From Bauldia sp. (GTDB lineage: Bacteria > Pseudomonadota > Alphaproteobacteria > Rhizobiales > Kaistiaceae), in the NCBI RefSeq assembly GCF_020442045.1, contig NZ_JAGRLA010000104.1, positions 1-64,000 on the forward strand: a DNA stretch of 64,000 nt, written 5' to 3'. Below, piece after piece: positions 53,532-61,889 of this stretch. The notes below the pieces were generated by a model. That model did no database searches. It was not told where the DNA came from and was given only the letters and a program-made list of their open reading frames with translations. Both the position numbers and the translations under genes were made by a program. Each line of letters starts with the position of its first letter. Position 1 is the stretch's first letter.

Positions 53532-54434
53532 ATGATCTCGACAGACGGCCCGGGACCGCTTATCTCCGACTTAACCGCAGAAGGAAGTTTTCGCGCGTTG
53601 AATCGGATCTTGTCCTTCGGGCGCAAAGCGCCTCCGGAATCGGCAAACGGGTCCGGAAGGCGCCGTCGCGGCGAGACGCCGCCCTCGCGGCTGGTCCGGG
53701 ATGCCGGAGGACGGGGGTGGCTGGTCGCCCATGCGCTCGCCAAGTCGTATCGCGGGCGCCGGGTGGTCCACGAGGCGAGCCTCGCGGTCGCGCGGGGCGA
53801 GTCGGTCGGCCTGCTCGGCTCCAACGGCGCCGGCAAGACGACGATCTTCTACATGATCACCGGGCTGGTGAAGGCCGACGAAGGCACCATCGAGCTCGAC
53901 GGCCACGACGTGACAGGCATGCCGATGTATCGCCGCGCCCGGCTCGGCATCGGCTATCTGCCGCAGGAGGCCTCGATCTTCCGCGGCCTCTCGGTCGAGG
54001 CCAATATCCGCGCCGTGCTCGAGGTCGTCGAGCCGGACAAGGCGCAGCGGGAGGACCAGCTCGATGCGCTCCTCGACGAGTTCCACATCACTCATCTCCG
54101 CAAGGCGCAGGCCATGTCGCTGTCGGGCGGCGAGCGGCGGCGCTGCGAGATCGCCAGGGCGCTGGCCAGCCGGCCGGCCTTCATGCTGCTCGACGAGCCC
54201 TTCACCGGCGTCGACCCGATCGCGGTCGGCGACATCCAGGCTCTGGTCCGGCACCTGACCAGCCTCGGGATCGGCGTCCTGATAACCGACCACAATGTCC
54301 GCGAGACGCTTGGCCTCATCGACCGCGCCTATATCATCCATTCCGGCGAGGTGCTGTTCGAAGGCAGGCCGGACGAGATCGTCGAAAGCCCCGATGTCCG
54401 CCGGCTTTACCTTGGTGAGCAATTCAGCCTTTAA
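53532..54434 (+). CDS. lptB: LptB, ATPase of the LPS export ABC transporter, with N-terminal extension
   Basis: LptB powers LPS extraction by LptFG. The nucleotide-binding domain is complete: Walker A GSNGAGKTT (96-104), Q-loop YLPQEASIFRGLSVE (typical of LptB), signature LSGGERRRCEIARAL, Walker B FMLLDEPFTGVDP, and the H-loop ITDHNVRETL. The protein (300 residues) carries about 60 extra N-terminal residues rich in Arg and Pro before the domain begins at WLVAHALAKSY; an internal start cannot be excluded. lptF/lptG are not in the window. Confidence 0.94.
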   Translation: MISTDGPGPLISDLTAEGSFRALNRILSFGRKAPPESANGSGRRRRGETPPSRLVRDAGGRGWLVAHALAKSYRGRRVVHEASLAVARGESVGLLGSNGAGKTTIFYMITGLVKADEGTIELDGHDVTGMPMYRRARLGIGYLPQEASIFRGLSVEANIRAVLEVVEPDKAQREDQLDALLDEFHITHLRKAQAMSLSGGERRRCEIARALASRPAFMLLDEPFTGVDPIAVGDIQALVRHLTSLGIGVLITDHNVRETLGLIDRAYIIHSGEVLFEGRPDEIVESPDVRRLYLGEQFSL

Positions 54435-54514
54435 CCGCGCGCCGGGATAAGCTACGACTGATCCGGTGAAGCAATTATTGGACCAGTTTCGGCTCCGGCA
54501 AGTTCGCGCGTGAA

Positions 54515-56053
54515 ATGGCACTTTCGCAGAAGTTAGAGTTCCGTCAAAGCCAGCTGCTGGTGATGACACCGCAGCTGATGCAGGCGATCAAGCTGCTCCA
54601 GCTCTCGAATCTCGATCTTGTCGCCTATGTCGAAGCGGAGCTCGAGCGCAATCCGCTTCTCGACCGCGCGCCGGAAGAGGACGGGACGCCGCCGGCGGAG
54701 AATCGCGGCGAAGAGGAACCGTCCGGCGCCGACCGCGACGCGTCCGGCGACGGGGATGGCGGCGACTGGCTCGAAACCGGCCTCGATGGCACCGGCGAAG
54801 CCGGCGAGCCCAAGCTCGACACCGATCTCGCCAATGTCTTCCCCGACGACAACAGCCAGGCGGCCGCCGAGACCGCGCCGGCCCTGCCGGCCGAATCCTG
54901 GTCGGTCGCGCCGAGCCGCCAGCCGGTCAGCTCCGACGACTACAATCTCGAGGCCTTCGTCGCCGGTGAGACGACGCTCGCCGACCATCTCGCCAACCAG
55001 CTCGGCCTGGCGGTCTGCGACCCGACGCTCAGGCTGATCGGCGGCGCCATCATCAGCGAAATCGACGAAGCCGGCTATTTCCGCGCCGATATCGAGGCGC
55101 TGGCCGAACAACTCGGCGCCGGGGCCGATCAGGCCCGCCAGGTGCTGAGCATCGTCCAGGGCTTCGAGCCCTCGGGCGTCGGGGCGCGCGACCTGGCCGA
55201 GTGCCTTGCGATCCAGCTGCGCGAGCGCGACCGGCTGGATCCGGCGATGGCGGCCCTGGTCGGGAATCTCGACCTGGTGGCGCGGCGCGACCTCAACACG
55301 CTGATGAAGCTCTGCGGCGTCGACGGCGAGGATCTCGTCGAGATGATCGCCGAGCTGAGGGCCCTCAATCCCAAGCCGGGCAACGCTTTCGGCGACGCGG
55401 TCGTGCAGCCGGTGGTTCCCGACGTGATGGTGCGGCCGGCCAACGACGGCGGCTGGCATGTCGAGCTCAATACCGCGACGCTGCCCCGCGTCCTCTTCGA
55501 CCAGACCTACTATGCCAGGGTCTCGAAGGGACGGCACAGCGAGAAGGACGACGCCTTCCTCACCGAATGCATGCAGACCGCCAAATGGCTGGTGAAGAGC
55601 CTCGACCAGCGGGCGCGGACGATCCTCAAGGTGGCGACCGAGATCGTGCGTCAGCAGGACGCCTTCCTCGCCCACGGCGTCCAGCACCTGCGCCCGCTCA
55701 ACCTCAAGACCGTCGCCGAGGCGATCGGCATGCACGAATCGACGGTTTCGCGGGTCACCTCGAACAAATACATGGCCACCACCCGTGGCGTCTTCGAGCT
55801 GAAATACTTCTTCACCGCGGCGATCGCCTCCTCGGAAGGCGGCGTCTCCCATTCCGCCGAGGCGGTGCGCCACCGGATCAAGCGACTGATCGACGAGGAG
55901 CCGGCCGATACCATCCTGTCCGACGACGCGATCGTGCGGACGTTGCGCGACTCGGGCATCGACATCGCGCGGCGCACCGTGGCGAAATACCGCGAGGCGC
56001 TGCGTATTCCGTCATCCGTCCAGCGTCGCCGCGAAAAGCAGGCCGCGCTTTGA
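54515..56053 (+). CDS. rpoN: RNA polymerase sigma-54 factor
   Basis: RpoN directs transcription from -24/-12 promoters with AAA+ activators, for nitrogen and other functions. The 512-residue protein has region I LEFRQSQLLVMTPQLMQAIKLLQ at the N-terminus, an acidic region II, the core-binding domain, the HTH region LKTVAEAIGMHESTVSRVTSNKYM and the RpoN box ARRTVAKYRE (485-494). It follows lptB by 80 bp and precedes hpf and ptsN, the classical rpoN neighbourhood. Confidence 0.97.
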   Translation: MALSQKLEFRQSQLLVMTPQLMQAIKLLQLSNLDLVAYVEAELERNPLLDRAPEEDGTPPAENRGEEEPSGADRDASGDGDGGDWLETGLDGTGEAGEPKLDTDLANVFPDDNSQAAAETAPALPAESWSVAPSRQPVSSDDYNLEAFVAGETTLADHLANQLGLAVCDPTLRLIGGAIISEIDEAGYFRADIEALAEQLGAGADQARQVLSIVQGFEPSGVGARDLAECLAIQLRERDRLDPAMAALVGNLDLVARRDLNTLMKLCGVDGEDLVEMIAELRALNPKPGNAFGDAVVQPVVPDVMVRPANDGGWHVELNTATLPRVLFDQTYYARVSKGRHSEKDDAFLTECMQTAKWLVKSLDQRARTILKVATEIVRQQDAFLAHGVQHLRPLNLKTVAEAIGMHESTVSRVTSNKYMATTRGVFELKYFFTAAIASSEGGVSHSAEAVRHRIKRLIDEEPADTILSDDAIVRTLRDSGIDIARRTVAKYREALRIPSSVQRRREKQAAL

Positions 56054-56293
56054 GCCCGGCGGCCAGGCGTCCGTCTCCCTCCGTATCGCGTCTTTTCCAC
56101 TCGGGGGGTGTCGGTTGACTTGTGCCGCCGTCGTCAATAGAAGGTGCGCCCATCGTCGAGCCGGGGGGCGCGGCGAGCTTCCTTGAAGCTCTCGGATCGT
56201 CCCGGCGCGGCAACGCAGAGTCGGGCCACGAGCCGCAACCGCAGCCGCTTGAAAGCGACAAAGCCGGAACAACGGAGAAGGTTCGAAGCCCCG

Positions 56294-56881
56294 ATGGGTC
56301 TGCAGATTTCCGGAAAGAACATGGATATCGGCGAGGCGCTCCGCGCGCATGTCGAAGCCCGCGTCTCGGACGCGCTCGAAAAGTATTTCGATGGCGGATT
56401 CACCGGTCACGTCACGGTGGAGCCGGAAGGCTCCGGCTATGCGTCGGACTGCACCATCCACCTCGACACAGGCATCCTCCTTCAGGCGCATGGCCGGTCG
56501 CAGGATGTCTATCAGAGCTTCGACATCGCCGCCGACCGCATCGAGAAGCGCCTGCGGCGCTACAAGCGGCGCCTCAAGGACCACCACGTCAACCGGCGCG
56601 AGAGCGCCGAGCCGGCGGCCAGCTACGTGCTCGCCGCTCCGGGCGAAAACGAGGAGGTGGCGGCCGATTACAGCCCCACCGTCATCGCCGAGGAGACCAC
56701 CAATCTCGTCACAATGACGGTCGGCGACGCAGTGGTCGCACTGGATTTCACCGAGGCACCCGCACTGGTTTTCCGTAACGCCGCCCATGGCGGCATCAAT
56801 GTCGTCTATCGGCGGGTCGACGGCCATATCGGCTGGCTCGACCCCTCGCTGAAGACGGCTGGTCCCAAAGCCGGCGACTGA
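56294..56881 (+). CDS. hpf: Ribosome hibernation promoting factor, long form
   Basis: HPF binds the 30S decoding region in stationary phase and, in its long form, dimerises 70S ribosomes into inactive 100S particles. The 195-residue protein has the S30AE domain (MGLQISGKNMDIGEALRAHV, YKRRLKDHH) and the C-terminal dimerisation domain with VVYRRVDGHIGWLDP. The ATG at MGLQISGK is the conserved start; the open frame extends upstream without similarity. Located between rpoN and ptsN. Confidence 0.95.
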   Translation: MGLQISGKNMDIGEALRAHVEARVSDALEKYFDGGFTGHVTVEPEGSGYASDCTIHLDTGILLQAHGRSQDVYQSFDIAADRIEKRLRRYKRRLKDHHVNRRESAEPAASYVLAAPGENEEVAADYSPTVIAEETTNLVTMTVGDAVVALDFTEAPALVFRNAAHGGINVVYRRVDGHIGWLDPSLKTAGPKAGD

Positions 56882-56946
56882 TCCAACCGGCGCCGGCGAT
56901 TCACCGGACCTGGCGCCAGAGAGGAATGCATCGTGGACCTTTGGCT

Positions 56947-57411
56947 ATGGATCTAGGCGACCTTATCGGACCCGACGCGGTCATCGGCTCGCTGAAGGCC
57001 AACAGCAAGAAGCAGGTGATCCAGGCAATCGCCGAGAAGGCGGCGGCCCGGACCGGGATCCCGGAACGGGAAATCTTCGAGACCCTGCTGCAGCGCGAGA
57101 AGCTCGGCTCCACCGGAGTCGGTGGCGGTATCGCCATCCCGCACGGCAAGCTGCCGGGGCTCGACGAGATCTTCGGGCTCTTCGCCCGCCTGCCCAAGCC
57201 GATTGATTTCGAAGCACTCGACGACCAGCCGGTCGACCTCGTCTTTCTGCTGCTGGCGCCCGAAGGCGCTGGCGCCGACCATCTCAAGGCGTTGGCGCGG
57301 ATTGCCCGCCACCTCCGCAAGGCGGGCGTGGCGAACAAGCTCCGCGCCTCGACCGACAAGGCCGCGCTTCACGCCGTGCTGACCGAAGAGGCGACGCCGA
57401 ACGCCGCCTGA
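56947..57411 (+). CDS. ptsN: PtsN, nitrogen-PTS EIIA protein
   Basis: PtsN is the final phospho-acceptor of the regulatory PTS-Ntr chain and controls potassium transport and other regulation in relatives. The 154-residue EIIA(fructose)-type domain has phospho-acceptor His66 in GIAIPHGKLP, preceded by LLQREKLGSTGVGGG and followed by VDLVFLLLAPEGAGADHLKALA. I chose the conserved MDLGDLI start; an ATG seven codons earlier has a better-looking purine stretch. Converges with the DUF1150 gene, 47 bp apart. Confidence 0.95.
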   Translation: MDLGDLIGPDAVIGSLKANSKKQVIQAIAEKAAARTGIPEREIFETLLQREKLGSTGVGGGIAIPHGKLPGLDEIFGLFARLPKPIDFEALDDQPVDLVFLLLAPEGAGADHLKALARIARHLRKAGVANKLRASTDKAALHAVLTEEATPNAA

Positions 57412-57458
57412 TCCGCGGGCGGGATCATTCACCGGCCGGCCGGTATGGTGCCTGCCCG

Positions 57459-57713
57459 TCAGTGGATACTGACCATCTCCAGATCGTGCTCATGCGCGTT
57501 CATGACCACCGCGTCGCGGTTGTCGGCAAGCATGATCGGCGTGCCGTCGGCGCCGAGCAGCGCCCAGAGCTCCAGATCCGGAGCGACCGGCGGCAGGCCG
57601 GGAAACAGGCTCTTGGCCTGGTCGGACTTGAGGGAACGGACATAGGCGACCTTGCCGCCACCGAGGCCGGCGAAAGTCTCGGCAGTCATGATCTGCCTGT
57701 CATTGTTTTCCAT
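57459..57713 (-). CDS. DUF1150 family protein
   Basis: A small protein of 84 residues typical of alphaproteobacteria: GGGKVAYVRSLKSDQ, then LWALLGADGTPIMLADNRD and a C-terminal HEHDLEMVSIH. Function unknown. It lies 25 bp downstream of the hsp20 gene on the same strand; this pairing is conserved in my recollection, so it is likely heat-induced together with it. GGAG precedes the ATG. Confidence 0.88.
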   Translation of the reverse strand: MENNDRQIMTAETFAGLGGGKVAYVRSLKSDQAKSLFPGLPPVAPDLELWALLGADGTPIMLADNRDAVVMNAHEHDLEMVSIH

Positions 57714-57738
57714 AACGCACCACTCCTTTGGGCCGGCT

Positions 57739-58170
57739 TCAGCCGCGCCCGTTGATTTCGATCCTGCGAACCAGTTTGTCCGTGGACGGGCGCGCGAGAT
57801 CGACAGAGAGAAGGCCGTCGGCCAGGTCGGCGCCGACGACTTCGATGCCGTCGGCAAGGACGAAGACCTTGCGGAACTGCCGTGCGGCAATCCCGCGGTG
57901 GAGGTAGATGCGGGATCCGCTATCCTCCACCTGGCGACCGCAGATGACGAGTTCGTTGTCTTCCACCGAGACGTCGAGTTCGTCGGCGGAGAAACCGGCG
58001 ACGGCCAGCGTGATCCGCAGCATGTCGCCCCTCGCTTCCGAGCCCGGCAGCCGCTCTATGTTATAGGGCGGATAACCGTCGCCCGCGGCCTTTGAGAGCC
58101 GTTCGAGCGCGCGCTCCACCTCGTCGAAACCGAGCAGGAGCGGACTAGAAAACGCAGAGATGCGCGTCAT
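57739..58170 (-). CDS. Small heat shock protein, Hsp20 family
   Basis: A 143-residue alpha-crystallin-type chaperone that holds unfolding proteins. The N-terminal LLLGFDEVERALERLSKA and YPPYNIERL, the crystallin domain LRITLAVAGFSADELDVSVEDNELVI and the conserved YLHRGIAARQFRKVFVLADG are those of the IbpA class A family. The start ATG has GAGGA seven bases upstream, and this site lies in a foldable leader behind a heat-shock-type promoter. DUF1150 follows. Confidence 0.94.
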   Translation of the reverse strand: MTRISAFSSPLLLGFDEVERALERLSKAAGDGYPPYNIERLPGSEARGDMLRITLAVAGFSADELDVSVEDNELVICGRQVEDSGSRIYLHRGIAARQFRKVFVLADGIEVVGADLADGLLSVDLARPSTDKLVRRIEINGRG

Positions 58171-58231
58171 TCCGGGGTCCTCATTTTGCCAAGCGACCTT
58201 CCCGCCGGACCCATTCAGAGGCATCCGACAC
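58171..58231 (-). promoter_or_regulatory. hsp20 leader, candidate RNA thermometer
   Basis: The predicted 5' leader is about 60 nt. GGTC (58198-58195) can pair with GACC (58179-58176), which includes the last bases of the GAGGA ribosome site (58182-58178). A TCGCT (58196-58192), the U-Y-G-C-U type motif seen in rhizobial ROSE elements, overlaps the pairing. The stem is short, so this is only suggestive. Confidence 0.3.
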
Positions 58232-58237
58232 TGCGGC

Positions 58238-58266
58238 ATATGGGGACAATCGTTGTCTTGTTCAAG
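58238..58266 (-). promoter_or_regulatory. RpoH (sigma-32) type heat-shock promoter of hsp20
   Basis: On the minus strand CTTGAA (58266-58261) and CCCCATAT (58245-58238) are separated by 15 bp, matching the sigma-32 consensus CTTGAA...CCCCATnT. The predicted start is about 60 bp ahead of the hsp20 ATG. Confidence 0.75.
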
Positions 58267-58287
58267 CCGGCTTCGGGCGCCGCGGCG

Positions 58288-59259
58288 CTATGCCAGCCCC
58301 TCGAAAAGCGCCGTCGAAAGGTAGCGCTCGGCAAAGGACGGGATCACCACGACGATGGTCCTTCCGGCCATCTCGGGGCGGCGGCCGACCTTGACCGCCG
58401 CGGCGATCGCCGCGCCCGAGGATATGCCCACCGGAATGCCTTCGATCCGCGCCGCGAGCCGGGCATGGTCGAAGGCATCGTCGTTGCTGACGGTGACGAC
58501 TTCATCATAGACGCCGGTATCGAGGATCGCCGGAACGAAGCCGGCGCCGATCCCCTGGATCTTGTGCGGGCCCGGATTGCCGCCCGAAAGGACCTGGCTC
58601 GCCTCGGGTTCGACGGCGACGACGCGGATGCCCGGCTTGCGTTCCTTCAAGACCTGGCCGACGCCGGTAATCGTGCCGCCGGTACCGACGCCCGAGATGA
58701 GGACGTCGACCGCCCCGTCGGTGTCGTTCCAGATCTCTTCCGCCGTGGTGCGCCGGTGGATCTCCGGATTGGCAGGATTCTGGAACTGCTGGGGAATGAC
58801 CGCGTCGGGAATCTCCTTCAACAATTCGTCGGTCCGCGCCAGCGCCCCGCGCATGCCGAGCGCGCCGTCGGTCAGCACCAGCTCGGCGCCGAGGAGCTGG
58901 AGCATCTTGCGGCGCTCCACCGACATCGTCTCCGGCATCACCAGAATCAGCCGGTAGCCGCGCGCCGCCGCGACGAAGGCAAGGGCGATGCCGGTATTGC
59001 CCGAGGTCGGCTCGATCAGCGTCGTCACGCCCGGGCGGATACGGCCCTCCGCCTCCAGCGCGTCGATCATCGCCACGCCGATACGATCCTTGACGCTGCC
59101 GATCGGGTTGAAGAATTCGAGCTTGGCGAGCAGCGAGGCGCCCACCTGCTTGACGGCGGCGATCCGGTCGAGCCGGACGAGCGGCGTATCGCCGATCGTG
59201 TCGGTGATCGAGTCGTAGATCCTGCCCCGCCCCGGCTTCTTCTTTGCGTCGTTCGCCAT
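58288..59259 (-). CDS. cysK: Cysteine synthase A (O-acetylserine sulfhydrylase)
   Basis: CysK makes cysteine from O-acetylserine and sulfide with PLP. The 323-residue protein has the PLP Lys57 in [13 protein letters not shown], the substrate loop [12 protein letters not shown], the phosphate-binding [10 protein letters not shown] and the C-terminal [12 protein letters not shown]. It follows dut by 40 bp on the same strand, so it may be read from the upstream ubiE-ubiB-coaBC-dut unit. The intervening gap shows no strong promoter. Confidence 0.96.
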   Translation of the reverse strand: MANDAKKKPGRGRIYDSITDTIGDTPLVRLDRIAAVKQVGASLLAKLEFFNPIGSVKDRIGVAMIDALEAEGRIRPGVTTLIEPTSGNTGIALAFVAAARGYRLILVMPETMSVERRKMLQLLGAELVLTDGALGMRGALARTDELLKEIPDAVIPQQFQNPANPEIHRRTTAEEIWNDTDGAVDVLISGVGTGGTITGVGQVLKERKPGIRVVAVEPEASQVLSGGNPGPHKIQGIGAGFVPAILDTGVYDEVVTVSNDDAFDHARLAARIEGIPVGISSGAAIAAAVKVGRRPEMAGRTIVVVIPSFAERYLSTALFEGLA

Positions 59260-59299
59260 ATTTCACCCGTCCTGCCGCGCCGTTGATCTTCCGACGATC

Positions 59300-59773
59300 C
59301 TAACCCGACAGCCCGGTCGAACCGAAGCCGCCCGCGCCGCGGGCCGTCTCGTCCAGCGTCTCGACCTCCGATACCGCGACGCCGGCCACCGGCGCGACCA
59401 CCAGCTGGGCGATCCGCATGCCGCGGATGACGGTGAATGCCTCATCGCCGAAATTGACCAGCAGCACCTTCACCTCGCCGCGATAATCGGCGTCGATCGT
59501 GCCCGGAGCATTCAGGACGGTGACGCCATGCTTGGCGGCGAGCCCGGACCGCGGCCTCACCTGGCCTTCGTGACCCGCGGGAAGCGCGATCGCGAAGCCG
59601 GTCGGCACCAGCGCCCGACCGCCGGGAACAATGGTCAGGGGCGCGTCGTCCGCGACCGCGGCGGGAAGGTCCATGCCGGCCGCCCCCGTCGAGCGAGGCT
59701 CCGGCAGCGGCAGCCCGAGGCCATTGCCGAGACGGCGGATCACGAGGCGGATGCTGGAGGCGGTGTCGGGCAC
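59300..59773 (-). CDS. dut: dUTP diphosphatase
   Basis: Dut hydrolyses dUTP to dUMP and keeps uracil out of DNA. The 157-residue trimeric-type enzyme has motif 1 [11 protein letters not shown], motif 2 [11 protein letters not shown], motif 3 [19 protein letters not shown], motif 4 RIAQLVV and the C-terminal arm [10 protein letters not shown] (motif 5). I use the GTG start ([14 protein letters not shown]) with GGGA upstream, which gives the usual family length; an ATG 22 codons upstream is in frame. Confidence 0.95.
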   Translation of the reverse strand: MPDTASSIRLVIRRLGNGLGLPLPEPRSTGAAGMDLPAAVADDAPLTIVPGGRALVPTGFAIALPAGHEGQVRPRSGLAAKHGVTVLNAPGTIDADYRGEVKVLLVNFGDEAFTVIRGMRIAQLVVAPVAGVAVSEVETLDETARGAGGFGSTGLSG

Positions 59774-59866
59774 TGGGTAAATCCCGGTTGGACGGCTTTC
59801 GGCATTCTCCGGTTTCCCTTGGAACGAACCGCGCCGCAAGCACGGAACCTCAGGACGCTGTGGATA

Positions 59867-61099
59867 TCAGCGGCGCCCGCTGCCCATCGCCGCCGCGATG
59901 CGCTCGACCAGCCGGGCCGCGACCTCGGCCTTGGTCATTGTCGGCCAGGTCTCGATACCGGTCGCGGTAACGAGATGGATGGTGTTGTCGTCGCCGCCCA
60001 TGACGCCGGTCTCCGGCGAGACGTCGTTGGCGAGGATCCAGTCGGCGCCCTTCGCCTTCAGCTTCGCCTTGGCATGCTTCTTGAGATCGTCGGTCTCGGC
60101 GGCGAAGCCGATGACCATGTCGGGGCGGAGCGTATGGTGACGGCCGACCGTCGCCAGGATATCCGGATTCTCGATCAGCGGCAGCGGCGGGACTTTGCCA
60201 GAACCATCCTTCTTGATCTTTCCGGCCGCGGTCTCGGCGGCGCGCCAGTCCGCGACCGCCGCGGCCATGATCGCGATGTCTGCCGGCAGCGCCTGCTCGA
60301 CCGCCTCGAGCATCTCGCGTGCCGTCTCGACATGGACCGTCGTGACGCCAGCGGGATCGGGAATCGAGACCGGACCCGATACCAGCGTCACCTTCGCGCC
60401 GGCCGCGGCCGCGGCCGCGGCGATGGCGTGGCCCTGCTTGCCGGAGGAGCGGTTGGCGATGTAGCGGACCGGGTCGATCGGCTCATGGGTCGGCCCGGAG
60501 GTGATCAGCACATGATGGCCGGCGAGTGGCTTTGCGCCGGGTGCAAGCAACGCCTCGATCGCCGAGACGATCTCCAGCGGTTCGGCCATCCGGCCGAGGC
60601 CCGCCTCGCCGCCCTCGGCCATCTCGCCGCTGTTCGGCCCGACGAAACGGATGCCGTCGGCGGCGAGCCGGGCCGCATTCCGCCGGGTCGCTGGGTGGGC
60701 CCACATATGCGGGTTCATCGCCGGCGCGACCAGCAGCGGCCGGTCGGTGGCGAGCAGGATCGCCGAGGCGAGGTCGTCGGCATGGCCGTTCGCCATCTTG
60801 GCGATCAGGTCGGCGGTCGCCGGCGCCACGACGATCGCGTCGGCCTCGCGCGCCAGCCGGATATGGCCGATGTCGAATTCCTCGTCGCGGCTGAAGAGAT
60901 CGCTATGGACCTTGCCGCCGGTCAGCGCGCCGACCGCGAGCGGGGTCACGAACTCCCCGGCCGCGCGGGTCATCACCGCCCGCACGGCGAAGCCGCGCTC
61001 GCCGAGCCGCCGGATCAGGTCGAGCGACTTGTAGGCGGCGATGCCGCCGGAAATGATCAGGAGGATATGACGAACGGACGGGGCCGACTTTTTGGCCAT
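59867..61099 (-). CDS. coaBC: Bifunctional phosphopantothenoylcysteine decarboxylase / phosphopantothenate-cysteine ligase
   Basis: CoaBC makes 4'-phosphopantetheine for coenzyme A in two steps. The 410-residue protein has the flavin-binding CoaC half (ILLIISGGIAAYKSLDLIRRL, catalytic His in DIGHIRLAREAD, PAMNPHMWAHPA) and the CoaB half (LITSGPTHEPIDPVRYIANRSSGKQG, AAAVADWR). Essential. Its ATG is 9 bp after the higA stop, so it is probably transcribed with the toxin-antitoxin genes and with ubiE-ubiB. Confidence 0.96.
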   Translation of the reverse strand: MAKKSAPSVRHILLIISGGIAAYKSLDLIRRLGERGFAVRAVMTRAAGEFVTPLAVGALTGGKVHSDLFSRDEEFDIGHIRLAREADAIVVAPATADLIAKMANGHADDLASAILLATDRPLLVAPAMNPHMWAHPATRRNAARLAADGIRFVGPNSGEMAEGGEAGLGRMAEPLEIVSAIEALLAPGAKPLAGHHVLITSGPTHEPIDPVRYIANRSSGKQGHAIAAAAAAAGAKVTLVSGPVSIPDPAGVTTVHVETAREMLEAVEQALPADIAIMAAAVADWRAAETAAGKIKKDGSGKVPPLPLIENPDILATVGRHHTLRPDMVIGFAAETDDLKKHAKAKLKAKGADWILANDVSPETGVMGGDDNTIHLVTATGIETWPTMTKAEVAARLVERIAAAMGSGRR

Positions 61100-61108
61100 G
61101 GCGGAACC

Positions 61109-61435
61109 CTACTCTGCCGCCTCCGGTGGCGCGGCAAGCGTTGGTATCTTTGACACGTCGACCTTCCGTTCCGCATGCCAGAGGTCATAGGCCGCCTGCA
61201 TATCGACCCACAGACGCGGACCATTGCCGCAGAGCTTGCCGAGCCGCACGGCAACTTCTGGTGTTACCGGCGCCTTTTCGTTGACAATCGAATAGAGGAG
61301 TTGTCGCGAGATGCCCAACGAGCGCGCAATCTCGGTCATCGGCCGATCGAGATCGGGAAGCACGAAATCTCTGAGCAAAGCCCCGGGGTGCGACGGCTCG
61401 TGACTCGCATGGCGGGGGACAGGACGCTTACGCAT
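61109..61435 (-). CDS. higA: HigA-type antitoxin (helix-turn-helix)
   Basis: Antitoxin and autorepressor of a type II toxin-antitoxin pair. The 108-residue protein has an Xre/HigA (VapI) HTH: PMTEIARSLGISRQLLYSIV, then PVTPEVAVRLGKLCGNGPRLW and a C-terminal QAAYDLWHAERK. N-terminal HASHEPSHPGALLRDFVLPDL is the family signature. It is the second gene of the pair, 32 bp after higB, as is typical for higBA. Confidence 0.9.
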   Translation of the reverse strand: MRKRPVPRHASHEPSHPGALLRDFVLPDLDRPMTEIARSLGISRQLLYSIVNEKAPVTPEVAVRLGKLCGNGPRLWVDMQAAYDLWHAERKVDVSKIPTLAAPPEAAE

Positions 61436-61467
61436 GGCACACACCAAAGGGGACAACCGCAACGTCC

Positions 61468-61740
61468 CTAGTGATAGTCCTCCAGATCGATGTCAATTGC
61501 GCCGTCTTCGTTCCAACCGAACGTAAGCCGCCAGTTCTTGTTGACCGAAAGGGCATGGCGCGGTGGCTTGCCTCGCAGCGCATGGTACCTTGCGACCCCT
61601 TGAAGATCGTCCGGCTCACGGGCTGCGTCGATCGCCGATAGCAGAATTCGGATATGCCCAACAAGGTCCGGACGAAGGCCACGGCGATCTCCTTCCGCCC
61701 AGAACCGCCGCAGCGCCTTGCTGCGGAATGAGGCGATCAT
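61468..61740 (-). CDS. higB: HigB-type toxin (RelE/ParE superfamily)
   Basis: A 90-residue mRNA-interferase-type toxin of the RelE/HigB fold. It shows MIASFRSKALRRFW, then LRGKPPRHALSVNKNWRLTFGW and the C-terminal IDIDLEDYH, the standard HigB ends; the basic residues and the terminal DYH form the usual active region. GGAG lies ahead of the chosen ATG. It comes before its antitoxin in the operon, and the palindromic operator lies about 130 bp upstream. Confidence 0.9.
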   Translation of the reverse strand: MIASFRSKALRRFWAEGDRRGLRPDLVGHIRILLSAIDAAREPDDLQGVARYHALRGKPPRHALSVNKNWRLTFGWNEDGAIDIDLEDYH

Positions 61741-61847
61741 TGCGGGCTCCAAGGTTCCGGAGCGCGGACCCTTCCGGTCCAGCTGGCCATATCTGCCCGT
61801 CGTAGCACTTCCAACCTTGGCCGGGCTCTTGCGGCCCGTTGCCTGAA

Positions 61848-61889
61848 GAGTTACGCGATCCTTGTTCGTTTGTCAAGTATCACTTGACA
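61848..61889 (-). promoter_or_regulatory. higBA promoter and palindromic operator
   Basis: TGTCAAG-TATCA-CTTGACA is a perfect 7-bp inverted repeat (61871-61889). On the minus strand its right half supplies TTGACA (61876-61871), and TAACTC (61853-61848) follows after exactly 17 bp. The HigA repressor is the obvious candidate to bind. The site abuts the ubiB stop. Confidence 0.7.
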
